Source: Macrocystis pyrifera (lineage: Eukaryota; Sar; Phaeophyceae; Laminariales; Laminariaceae). Taken from it: a stretch of DNA of 64,000 bases. The translations under genes and the position numbers were made by a program. The stretch spans positions 10,538,528-10,602,527 of the forward strand of contig JASSKH010000020.1 of the NCBI GenBank assembly GCA_031763025.1, read 5' to 3'. This document shows, piece by piece, positions 30,771 through 41,700 of this stretch; within the stretch, counting starts at the first letter, position 1; every line of letters starts with the position of its first letter. The notes under the pieces were generated by a model. It had not been told where the DNA came from and did not search any database. It was given only the letters and a program-made list of their open reading frames with translations.

Positions 30771-31110
30771 GGCGTCCCCGGTGGCTTGGCAGGTGGTCCG
30801 CGTGCCTATCAAGATCAATTTCGTGGGTTCAAGTCTCACCGAGTGCATGCTCGTAGGGGCTTTTTCTTGCATAAACGAGATTGATTAGCGGAAAGCGCGA
30901 GAGCGTGAGTTAGCTACATTCGATGAAAATCGACGAGCAGCGGGCATGCTAAACCCTATGCGCGATAAAATATAAAGGCACGTACCGGGGGGAGAAGGGA
31001 AGACAACTGTGACCACGGCTTGTAGAGAAGGTAGTCGAGGGTAAAACGTCTTACGAATTTTGGTTGGAAAGTGTTATTAAGTGATAAGTAAAAAAAAAAA
31101 AAAAAAAAAA
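30771..31110 (+). mobile_element. tRNA-derived SINE, copy 6
   Basis: From GGCGTCCCCGGTGGCTTGGC to about 20 A, with the B-box-like GGGTTCAAGTCTC. The 3' third is more diverged than in other copies. A 25-bp piece of the family's tail (CACTTTTACTTTCCAGCCTA) also lies at 30375-30396. Confidence 0.88.
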
Positions 31111-31164
31111 CGACAAAAAACAATTAACCGCTGGTGTACAAAACAGAAGACATAATTTCTCGAC

Positions 31165-31575
31165 ACGTCTCGAATGGCAAAAAAACAGGCTTTAGTTCAG
31201 GTTTGGGAGGATACCGCAGGACGCCGTCGGCAAGCTCTCGCCCCCTAGAGCGTGAATTCACTTTCCATCTTGGATGCCGTACGTGATCTATACTCGTTGG
31301 CTTTGCCCGACATCAAGCGCGTTGGCCGTGGGCTGAGTCTCTATCGACATCGAACATCTACCATCGCACGAGCTGATCTTTGTCGGCGTGTGAACAATTT
31401 GCAACGAGAGAAAACAACTTGCGCCGCCTGCAGCCGTCAGAAATAAAAAAGAGAAAAAAGAGAACATTTTTTTTTTTTTTTTCCCGCAGCGGCGGTGCGA
31501 GGGTATTTTCGGCTGATTTTTTAAAACAATATTTTCCAAAGAAAACTCTTGGACTTCGCGTTTCCATTGGCATCG
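31165..31575 (+). repeat. Distant copy of the 54-62 kb tandem unit
   Basis: CGTCTCGAATGGCAAAAA, GGTTTGGGAGGATACCGCAG, GACGCCGTCGGCAAGCTCTC and GTGGGCTGAGTCTCTATCGA match the units at 56091-57860 and 61140-61860. After about 110 bp of other sequence, CTTCGCGTTTCCATT also matches. It lies 23 kb from the array and is more diverged. Confidence 0.7.
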
Positions 31576-31587
31576 GTCTAACTCACA

Positions 31588-31863
31588 AAAGGTTTTATCA
31601 TCAGCGATCTCGTAGACAAGCCATGGTAACAGGTGGCGTCCATTCTCCCCCCTGGTACGTGCCTTTGCTTTTTTGTCGCGCATAGGGTCCAGCGTTCCAA
31701 CTGCTCGTCGATTTCCATCGCATGTAGCCAACTCACGCTTTCTACCAAAGCATTGTTTATGCATGCAAAATTCCATTCAAGCCTTCACTGGGTGAGACTC
31801 GAGCCCACGAAATTGATGTCATTAGGCCCGCGGACCACTCATCAAGCCACCCTGAACGCCGGC
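31588..31863 (-). mobile_element. tRNA-derived SINE, copy 7, diverged
   Basis: It follows the consensus order (GTCGATTTCCATCGCATGTA, GGGTGAGACTCGAGCCCACG, AAGCCACCCTGAACGCCGG) with many substitutions and no poly-T tail, so it is one of the oldest copies here. Confidence 0.75.
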
Positions 31864-32889
31864 TCATACCGAAAAAGCCCCTATCCCAGATGCATCGGAT
31901 GCAGGGAAGCATTTTGTTTTTTCATTTCTTGGGGGTTGAAAAAAAAACAGACGAAACTACGTACGGTACCTGGTAAAAAAATGGTCACGACTTAATTTGT
32001 TTCATTGGTGGTCTTTATTTCTTCTTGCACTATACATACCAGATAGGCTAGCCGAAGTGTTACGTTCGAGATCGGTAGATTAGCGATGCCTCCCTAAATA
32101 TTACAATCCTGTTTCCAGGTATTTGATGTGATTGTTTCACGCGGCGTTGACGCACCAACCAACAAACAGAAAACGCCCCACTTTTTGCAGTTCTCTTTTC
32201 AGATATATGACGCATACCGCTTTAGGAGCAAAACAGAGCGACCAACTCTATTAATAGTCTAGAAAATGAAATAACAAGCAGGCTTCCCGTTTGTTTGCAC
32301 ATACAGCAGTTCAAATACGAGGTCAAGATTTCCGATCGAGACTCGCCAAAAAGGAGCGAGGAATCGCAGAAAAAAACTTTTTTCTTGTACCAGGGTATCA
32401 TTTAGCTCGTGTATGGCTACTCTGGGTTGGCAATATTTTTCGGTGGGTGGCGATGTGGGCACTCAAACGCAGGTAGTGGTGCTTTTCTTGGTTCTTTAGT
32501 TGTATATATCTCCACTAAATTTCGTATTGAGGCGAATGACAATTGTTTATATAGTTCGTGTTGAAAAAAGACGAAACAGAGATGATGACTTGTGTATATT
32601 TGGGCTATTTCAAGTCTGCCAATATGTCTTCTCGTGCATGTCGAGCCGAAAGATACACGAGTCATCATCTGCTGTGTTGCTCGTTTTTGTCTGACACATG
32701 CGGTGATGTGTCAGGGTCAATGCCTATAGAATTCACAGGAGAACTTTGGGGCGCACACAGACAGCTACACCTATCAGTATACGATGAATCAAGGCACTCT
32801 ACCGGACGGGGCTTTCTCATACCCTGTACGAGTATCGTATTTGGTACAAGATTAACAAGGGTAACCCTCGCGATATATATGTATATATA
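31864..32889. other. No supported gene
   Basis: AT-rich sequence with short frames only. TACCTGGTA occurs at 31967. I see no repeat structure. Confidence 0.4.
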
Positions 32890-33212
32890 TTTTTTTATTC
32901 ATCACTTTCTACTTTCCAGCCCACTCGTAGGAGGTTTTACCCTCGACGATCTTCTGGGCAAGCCGTGGTCACAGGTGTCGTCCCTTCTCCCCCCCTGTAC
33001 GTGCCTTTATTTTTTGTCGCGCATAGGGTTCAGCATTCCCACTGCTCGTCGATTTTCATCGAATGTAGCCAACTCACGCTTTCGCGCTTTCCGCTTATCA
33101 ATTTTTTATGCAAGAAAAAGTCGCTATGAGCATGCATTCGGTAAAACTTGAACCCACGAAATTGATCTTGACAGGCACGCGGACTACTTACCAAGCCACC
33201 AGGGACGCCGGC
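32890..33212 (-). mobile_element. tRNA-derived SINE, copy 8
   Basis: A short T-rich tail, then the complete body ending AGGGACGCCGGC. Its B-box region reads GTAAAACTTGAACCCACG on the plus strand, so the internal promoter is partly decayed. Confidence 0.88.
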
Positions 33213-33899
33213 ACAGTATACGTATGGCTGGCTTGAATTCCCGGGGGTGTTTCGGGTTCAACAGGGGGAACACGGAACACAGCAGACTTTCCGGTGTATA
33301 TGGAGCCTGTTGCACTTGTAATTATTTACGAGGTTCCCCACCGTGGCGTGTCTTGGGGAGTGGTGCGAGAACGAATTGAAAATGATACCTGGTACAGCAT
33401 ATATATGGGATACCGTGTCTGACGCATATGACGCATTGTTCTGACGTACCTGAAATATCTGCATGTCTTGCTGTACATTTAGACATGTACAGCAGAAGCA
33501 AGATCCTTTTATAACTGCACCTGTTTGTTTGGAGACAAAACATACATGGAAGTAGTCTTGGACTGGTATTATTGACTGAATCGCCTTTTTAAATGTTCTT
33601 GATGCACTCTCTGTCAGGTGATGTCACGTGTGGCGTCTGGATTCACGCACATGATACAAAAAAAACACTAGGTATAAGAGGGACATGTATATACATGGAC
33701 ATGATATCTGTTAGGATTGAACTCGCGCTTTCAAGTCCAACATCGAGCGTCGTGACCGTTTTACTATATACAAAAGCATCCATGTTACCTGGCAGTGTTT
33801 TTTCGCGGCGCGCACGACACGCCGCACACATGTGCACAGCAGCAGCACAGCAGAAGAGTGGGAGGTGGTGATGATGGACGACGGAGAGACCGCAGCCTC
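33213..33899. other. No supported gene
   Basis: Short frames only. One TACCTGGTA at 33386. Confidence 0.4.
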
Positions 33900-34640
33900 C
33901 GATAAAGCAACTACGGCTATGAGTACGCCACGGACCTGGGACGCTCGTGGTCTGGCCCTTTTCTGCTTGCCCTGCTAGGCGAGGTTGTAATGCTGTTTAT
34001 GTCCGTTGTATGTTGTCTCATGTCTAGATTTCTTGGGTGTGCCTCGAACAACAAAATTTTGAAACGTCGGAAGAAATAGAAAGACAACAGTTGAGGTACG
34101 AGTCTCACATTTCATGCGAACGGTCCTTACATCTCCGTCCAGAGTGTGCGTGGATGTGTCGCACATAAAGCGGCAGCAACCAGAGGTATGACAGATGGGG
34201 GACTACAGACCGACCGCAGACTTCGATGAACTCAACCAGCCACAGCAGTGAAGGGCATATCGGTGTGTCGCACACGCACGGTGTATGGGCAAGAGGGTTG
34301 TAACGTTGTGCACTGTGCATGTTGTCTGTTTTTTACCTGGTACAAGTACGTGTCTGGGTTTTGTGGTCGTGAGAGGCTAGGGGTAAAAATCAGAAAACAT
34401 TTTTTTTCGGCACATACGTATAAAGTAGGGCCTCTCGTACTGAAACGAGGAACATTAAGTTATCCGCTCCCGCAGAAAAAAAAGAATTTAGTGCTCGCCA
34501 TGCGCTCCAGAGGGCACGGATCGTGCCCGGGCTTCGACCAATGTGTCTGGCAAGCTTCCCGTGTCGACTACCTAGCTTTGTTCGACAAACTGCTCAAAGG
34601 AAGAGACATGTTGAAAAAAAAAGCACGAGAAATTCACGAA
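33900..34640 (-). repeat. Inverted, diverged 5' part of F, head-to-head with F2
   Basis: The reverse complement of 34150-34640 follows the first 600 bp of F in order: GTGCTCGTGCGAAG-like start region, GTGTC-CGGCAAG near 34540, the A-rich block, GGCCTC near 34427, TACCAGGTA at 34334, and ACACCGTGCGTGTGCGACAC. Identity is clearly lower than between F1 and F2. Confidence 0.6.
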
Positions 34641-34654
34641 CTACAGTACATATG

Positions 34655-37080
34655 TATACGTATTTTTGTCAAATTTTTGTACTTTGACCAACTTTTCTCT
34701 TCGCACGAGCACTTTTAGGCAAAACGGTAAGTACACGGACACGGAAAGCCCTGCCGGACACATTGGTCTAGGTCTCGGCGCGATCCGTGCACTCTGAAGC
34801 GCGTGGCAGGCGCCTATTTTTTTTTTCCGGCCGGAGTGGATAAGACGATTCCCTGGTTTCAGTGAAGAGGCCTTATTTTGTACGTACGTATCGGTACATC
34901 GTCATGCTCTCTGTTTTCTCCCCCCGGCTCTCACGAGCTGTGAGCACACAGCTCAGGCATATACCAGGTACACAACAGGCAACACGCACAGATCCCATCG
35001 TTCCAACGCTGCCGCCCACACGCCGTGCGTATTCGACACACCTATATGCGCAGTGTTGCTGTGGTTGGTTGTGGTTGTCGGAGCCTGTCGTCCGCATTCC
35101 ATCGTCTGCCATATTTTTTTATCCGTATGTACTCAGGATGACGTACAAAAATATCCCATACATACATTTTTTTTGGGTTGTTGCACGGAGCACAGACCAC
35201 CGCCTAGAGAACAATACCCACAGCAGTGCACAGAGCGCGCTTACCTCCTGCTTCCTACAGCACCACAACGAACCCTGCTGCCCAGCAGCAGCAGTGGGCA
35301 CACCTTGCGCGTATGGATGATCGTACTGCGACTCATTCGTACAGCACCGTTCATACAAAACATGCTTACAGCAGAACAGCAGTAGTTCTGATTGCGGTGT
35401 GTCCTACATTGCTGACCGATAGATCCTATTAACAGAGCCAGCTGAAAGGGGATCAGTACACGTACGTTCCTCGCGTTGCGTTTTGCAGCAGTACTGCTGA
35501 ATATGCAGTCGTACCTGTACAAGCTACTCTACTGCTGTAGGAGATCGTGCAAAGTGTTTTTAGATTGCGTAAAAAACACAACATGCCAGTTGTACGAGCA
35601 CTGCTGTTCTAGCGTATACGTTGATACTGCGCTGGATAACATTTTCGTTTCTGAGCTTCGACTCGCACCATCCACTTTTCTTTTTTTTTTCACTTTTGAG
35701 TATTTTTGTACCAGGACTACAACAGCGTACTACAGTAATAATAATACATTCGTCCACACCTTGCTTTTCTGAACGTATAATATGATCAGAGTAGATGTTA
35801 CTTGTGTGTTTTAGCCCAAATTAAAGAGTTTGGGCGCGCTTGCGTGTGGCGTGCGTTCATACCTCAACATTTCACAGCTACTCCGAATACTCGGGAGTAA
35901 AGCAAGGTATGTTCGAGAAAATACTGCTGCTATTACCGTAGGTACTTCGTACACTCGCAGTATTCGGGGGTTTTGTACTCGAGATACTGTGAGTACTCGC
36001 AGTATTTTAAGGTTCTGTAGATACTACTGCGTATACTTTCTTCGGGCTCGCATTTATGCGGGGTTCGCTACTGCTGCTGGCATGGAGACCGCCTGTTGTG
36101 CTTCAAGTATCTCGGGGTTCTGTACCGCGAGTACTATAAGTATACCAGTAAGTACTAGTCTAGCAGTATTTCGTCCGTTGGTAGTGTTCGTACTGCTGCT
36201 TCTTCTGCGAGACTCAGTACTCGCAGTAATGAAATACCCTCAATATGCCCAGTATGCTTCGAGTATGAAGTATACTTGAACCGTCTGTGCACCGTGTCGA
36301 CAAGTCTCAGGCCCAGTGTTCGGCACAAAACACACCCAGATAGTCCCACACGAGTGGGAGTTGGAGCAAACTACTTTCCATGGAGACAACTTGAGCACTT
36401 AAAGCAGTCTGCCAGTATTTCGATATAATATTATGCATGTACTGCGAATGCTCTCAGTATCTCGAGGTTCTGTACTGCACATATTACCTTTACACCAAGT
36501 ATTTCGTGTTTCGATACCACTGCGGGTACATAGGTGACCTGTTTTCTCGGGGTTCGGTACTGCCCACACTCTCATTACTCTCAGTATTTGGGCCTTGTCA
36601 ATACTCGCAGTAGTTTTGCCGCCAGTACTCCAATACTCTCAGTACTCGGACTGCGATTTGTTCTCGAGCGTTTAGCTGTGAAACCTTGATATTATACCCT
36701 GAGCACGAAGAAACATTTATTTTGGGGGAACATATATATTGTAGTACCAGTATGTATGTATGTGCTGCACCTTATTACTCAGCCGGTCACAAAGTATTAT
36801 GGCGCAAACTCGACCTCGCGCAACGTTTTTGTACTTACGAATTTATCGCCGCGAGTCAGCTGGATCAATCTACATTAATATTATTGTAGTAATGATCCCA
36901 CACTAATTCCGCGAACAGTATATAAAATATGTTGTCTGTGTTCTTCACGTTATAATGATGGGTGGGTGCAGGTGCTACGTCTAAACAAGTGTGCAGGGTT
37001 TCATACGAGTATTATTTCGCTCTTGCGCCACTCTCGTATTAATACGGCACATCCCGCAGGGGAACCTTGTAGTATTTATA
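34655..37080 (+). repeat. F dispersed repeat, copy F2
   Basis: Collinear with F1 from TATACGTATTTTTGTC to GCAGGGGAACCTTGTAG, at about 90% identity. Differences include an 11-bp indel at the TACCTGGTA motif (present in F1 at 25878, absent in F2 near 35160). Confidence 0.8.
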
Positions 37081-37358
37081 AATATTGTGATGTATTTTGG
37101 CTGCTGCCATTCATGTGCTGGGAGGTACATCGAAACATAAGTTCAGCATGTCGGAATTTATAGTAATTCGCCTTGTTCATCTGTGGATTGTGTGCCTTCT
37201 TTCGCTGTCTTTATTCTGTACGCACGGGGTACGGGGGTACGAGGACATACGTAATTTCGGAGAACACTCCAGTGACGGCGATTCCTGTTTTGGCATGTGT
37301 ATTGTATTTCGTGTATGCTGTATAGCGGCTAGTCCTGGCAGTGAGCAGCAGTTATATC

Positions 37359-37692
37359 GGCGTCCCCGGTGGCTTGGTAGGTGGTCCGCGTGCCTGTCAA
37401 GATCAATTTCGTGGGTTCAAGCCCCACCGAGTGCATGCTCATTGGGACTTTTTCTTGCATAAAAAATTGATAAGCGGAAAGCGCGAAAGCGTGAGTTGGC
37501 TACATTCGATGAAAATCGACGAGCAGTGGGAATGCTGAACCCATTGCGCGACAAAAAATAAAGGCACGTACCGGGGGGGAGAAGGGACGACACCTGTGAC
37601 CACGGCTTGTCCAGAAGATCGTCGAGGGTAAAACCTCCTACGAGTGGGCTGGGAAGTAAAAGTGATGGATAAAAAAAAAAAAAAAAAAAAAA
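37359..37692 (+). mobile_element. tRNA-derived SINE, copy 9, best preserved head
   Basis: A box TGGCTTGGTAGG at 37370-37381 and B box GGGTTCAAGCCCC at 37413-37425. The T-arm-like GTGGG TTCAAGC CCCAC can pair perfectly. The tail is about 22 A. ATATC before the head and after the tail may be the target duplication. The cloverleaf does not close at the acceptor, so it is a SINE head and not a tRNA gene. Confidence 0.9.
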
Positions 37693-38785
37693 TATCAAAT
37701 TTGCATTTGCCTCTACCATTAAGGCAGACTGTATTCCCGTGGCTCCTACTGATGTAGGATGTTGGCAAGATGTGCACACGCTTACGCACAAGCACGCAGA
37801 AGCGCCTCTAGTGGGTGTCACGCAAGGGAAAAGCTAAAATGATATGGCTTGCAAAACGTAAAAGCTTCGTAACGGTGTTGTTCAGGCCGACACAGTCGGT
37901 ATCACCAAGCGGCAGATACTCGTACTACTGTATACCAGGTAGCAAACGAGAACAGAGAGATTACTGCCTGAAAATGCACTTCTCTCGCTGTGATAGATTG
38001 CTGCGTTCCTGGTGCCTTCGGTTGTAGGATCCCAAGACGACAGGAACACATTCGCGCACGCTCACTCTCACACATTCGCAAGGACATGAAGCGTGGCGGT
38101 TATACCGTGCCTGCCTAACCGTTGAGGATTACCGTAGGCTGTGGTACTGTGGAAAGAGCAGAACTGTGCTCAGGATCCCAAAACGACGAACACTCTGTAC
38201 ACACACGCGCGCTCGGGCACTCACACGCATAGGCATTCGCAGCTGTCCCAAAGGAAATATGTTCGACGATGTGTGTTGCGCATGAAAAAATGGAAATCAT
38301 AACGTACTGCGGCCTCTCTAGTACCGAGTTTATATCTTCCCTGGATGAACACTACACGAAGATCAGTACGTGACGCGCGGGTGCTGTTGTATCACTGCTG
38401 TTGTTGGACTAGTGCTGCTGCTGCTGTACCGCTGTTGTCGTTGTAGGAGTAGGTAGTTGCGCGTTGCTACGAAATTCTGAAGAGGTGTGCCCCCGACAAT
38501 AACAGCGCCGTTTGAGACGATCGGTATTTTGTTTCGATTTTCTAGTGACACAGGAGTCATGGCATACACACGCATACATGCAGAAGCAGGGTCCGTCGCC
38601 GTCGCAAAAGGGAGGTCTTGCTGTGGGGCGGCGGTTGTACTGTGGCTACCTGTATGTGCGATGGTCGAGAGCTGAAAGGACAGGGTGATACAACATACAG
38701 CAGTGGAGCAAAAGCACGAAATGTGTGGCGTTTGCATAGTCCTGGCATGCTCTGATTCCGTGGAAACATATTTCGTAGTTTCTTA
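37693..38785. other. No supported gene; diverged two-copy repeat
   Basis: The AGGATCCCAAGACGACAGGA segment at 38026 recurs as AGGATCCCAAAACGACGAAC at 38172, each followed by a CAC/GCACAC-rich stretch. Triplet CTG tracts lie near 38400. No protein is recognisable. Confidence 0.45.
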
Positions 38786-38890
38786 TTTCGGGGGTCTGTA
38801 GTTAACAGGACCTATGGCATGTATAAAAACCTATATATTTAGGTATTTTTACTAAAAATATTTGGTCCTGGTTACTATGGTCCCCCGTAA
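38786..38890. mobile_element. 105-bp TA-flanked MITE, copy 2
   Basis: The left end is TTTCGGGGGTCTGTAGTTAA; the complement of the right end is TTACGGGGGACCATAGTAAC. TA flanks both ends and the length equals copy 1. Internal AACAGGACC and GGTCCTGGTT extend the inverted repeat. Confidence 0.8.
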
Positions 38891-39544
38891 TAATAATTTT
38901 CGTGACTTTGAATCCCAGAGCACGCGCCACGGACCTCGGCCGGGGTTCAAACTTATACGGTGTGTACAAGCGGGGCTCCTGCGTGCTCCGTGGCCGAGAG
39001 CACGGCAAAAATACCCGCGCGGCTGGAGTAGAAAAGAAAAGCATCCATGAATAAAAGTCAATTCAGTTATAACAACAAATATGCGTCCGAAAAAAAAAAA
39101 TTGCTGTAGTTGATATGATAAGGATACTTTGCGGGTGCCTCCTTGCCTTGGGCACATAAATATAGGCGCGCCGTAGGCGATGTTTTAGATGAGCACTTTT
39201 TTTTTAACGGCCAATTCCTGAAATGCCGAAACTTGCCTGAAGTGTGCATGCGAAGATGCCACAGACATGCATGAAACAGGTGGGCGCGCGAAGATGCACA
39301 GCACACACCGATTGGAAGTAGTTTATAGTTTCAGGAAAAAATACCCATCTCGCATAGGGCCACGCCTGTTCCCTAGCGTCTCCTGCTTCCCGAGTTTCCG
39401 CTGACTTCTTTAAATGTTTTATCGGAACATAAAAAGTCATCAAATTTCAACACGTTGCGTTGAAAGGCTAATTCGTGCTTACGGGTGAGCTGCCATGATT
39501 CGAAAAGACTTTATCACAACGGCTTGTGATTCTCTCGAGAATGC

Positions 39545-39850
39545 TCTCCCCAGGTGCTCAACGGCGGCCTACACCTCGACATAGAGGTGCTCGAGAGGTC
39601 GAAGTTGGACGAAATTGGGGGTCCACATGACGAGGCGGAAAACAACGCCCAACAAAGCCTCTGCAGATCACTTGCGGAAATTTACAGCCCCTCACTGGAA
39701 ACTGGAGGCCGTGAAATTGAGGGATGCTCCTCATGGGCTGTGTGAGAGCGTCCGGTGGTCTAGACAGTAGTCGTAGGCAGTCAGAAACGACTCGCGAGGT
39801 GTTTTTGTCTATTTCACGTTGCGAGCGAGTACCCAAAAAAACTCCCTTCA
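39545..39850 (+). pseudogene. Unidentified gene relic, copy 2
   Basis: The frame from 39554 gives MLNGGLHLDIEVLERSKLDE and later QQSLCRSLAEIYSPSLETGG, ending at TGA 39745. After a shift comes SETTREVFLSISRCERVPKK. It matches the minus-strand relic at 23370-23840 at DNA level. The upstream TCTCCCCAG resembles an acceptor site. Family unknown. Confidence 0.5.
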
Positions 39851-39864
39851 CTCTTTTCGGACTA

Positions 39865-39945
39865 CAGTCCAGTTTTGGGGACATATTACTTACAATTCAA
39901 CTACTAATAGCTTGTCCCCAAAACAAGACTGACTGCGGCCTTAGA
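39865..39945. repeat. Hairpin element, GTTTTGGGGAC family, copy 2
   Basis: CAGTCCAGTTTTGGGGACA and its complement TTGTCCCCAAAACAAGACTG are separated by about 32 bp. It is the relative of 24041-24112. Confidence 0.72.
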
Positions 39946-41299
39946 AAGGTGAATCGCTGAAATGTCTTTTTTCACGCGCGGACACATGTATAATGGCTAC
40001 ACCACCGCTAAAGAAAAGTCCTTCACAAAAATATTTCTGTTATCCAGGTGGATGATATATCGCTTTTCGAGTCGTTGTCGAAGATGCTGCGGGCAACAAA
40101 CCAATCGTTGGGCTCAAAGTAGGGCTCAAAAGGGCTAAACGCGTCGCGTTCTTATTAAATATTAGCAGTAATGAATAGAATGCTGCGAAGTACGAATTTT
40201 GGCTGCACACTCCTTTCTTCAGTTCCAAGTCGTATGCATATGTTGCTGAAACGCCTGCGCGCGGGTACTTGACGCGTTAATGAGGGTGCTATTAATACCG
40301 TCCCCTTAACACATGCCTGTAACGTATTCACTTTAGAACTGTACGTATTTGTTTAGAGACGAACGATTTGGCGAACTATGTGCGCTTTTTCTCTGTGGAA
40401 CTGCACGTTCACTTTCGTGGACACACTACGCACTACCTCAGTTGCTTGGTTTTAGTTCAGGAGCAACGAAATGACATCATAATCTGCAGCAAGAAGTTAG
40501 GGTGGAGGTGTGAGGTGTGCGTGTGGACCATGTAATTACATTTGGGCGGTCCGTTGGTGGTTTGATGTATCCTATCGTATCGAAATATCATATCGTGTCA
40601 AAAAAAACTTAATCGATACTACACCTGATACGATACGATATATCGGAAATTTCGATACGATATCCAACACTAGATTTAACACCTTGTAGTGGCGTTATTT
40701 GTGGGTATTTTTCGTGCTGTTTTATGTGCCTCGCAAAAAATGGGGAAGGGACTAAACGGGCGTGCAGGCAAGTTGTTTCAGTAAGGGTGACCCCGTCGGC
40801 CGTTCAGGCGTGCCTTAAATGCATGGGCTTACCCTCGCTTCGACAGCCCTCCAAAATATCCTTTACTATAAGAAAAATATTTTACGTAGCTGTCGCAAGG
40901 AATTCGCGCAGCAGCATATCTTTACAATAAGGAGCGAAAATACGAAACGTGCGACGTCCGGCGAGGATCCGCAATCCTCTCTTATAGTAGCCGTGCGTGG
41001 GTTTGGGTGTAAGTGGGCTCACGAACGGACTGAAGCGGATAAATAACGACCCCCAAAAGTACCAGAAGGCGGCCTGATTTAACGATTTCGACCCGTTGAG
41101 CTTTGTCTGTTTCGTTTCGTATTCAAGACCGACTTAAACATCTCTGAAATATTTAGACCCCCTCTACTGAAGCTATTCGTCGTGTGGGTGTCCAAAGCCA
41201 TGCCGAGATTGAAGAGCTTGGCGATGGGGACTGTCCTGTTTGAAGGCTGTCTGTGCCAAATGTCAATGCGGATCTGGGAGGATTGAAGTTTATTCCGCC
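39946..41299. other. No supported gene; TATCG-rich hAT-like stretch
   Basis: 40560-40672 is rich in CGATAC/TATCG words and ends CGATACGATATCCAACACTA, like 13630-13680. The frames at 40724-41046 and on the minus strand at 41079-41300 show no recognisable domain. Confidence 0.4.
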
Positions 41300-41700
41300 G
41301 CGCTCTCAAGAACAAGCAGCAAGACAAAGACGTGCCAGCATTACCAGCAACACTACCAGCAAAGACGAACACCACCACCACCACCTCCACCCTCTGCGCA
41401 ACAACGACCATCCCTAGCTACACCGGAGTCGCCCAGTCTTGTAGTTCCCCTGTGTTGTTGTTGTTGTTGTTGGTGGTGGTTGAAACAACTGGTGATGGTA
41501 ATGGTGGTGGGGTTTGCTTGATGGTCGCACCAGAAGAGGACTACACCCAAGGAACGAGTCCACCACACCACCACAAACCACCTGCAACTGATCACCACGA
41601 TCGCCACCACCACCGTACCAGACAAGCAGCAGGAGCAGCAGAAACTCGTGGCCGGTGGTGGCTGCTGCTGCTGGTGCTGCTGTAGTTTGTGTTGTGGCGC
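41300..41700. repeat. Triplet-rich low-complexity tract
   Basis: Interspersed CCA, TTG, GTG and CTG runs (for example 41375-41400, 41455-41490, 41655-41680). They create long Gln-, His- and Pro-rich frames on both strands that I do not regard as genes. Confidence 0.7.

Noticed and set aside
37359..37435. Possible tRNA gene
   Set aside because: A and B boxes and a T arm are present, but the acceptor and anticodon stems do not pair and a poly-A tailed body follows. It is the head of a SINE.
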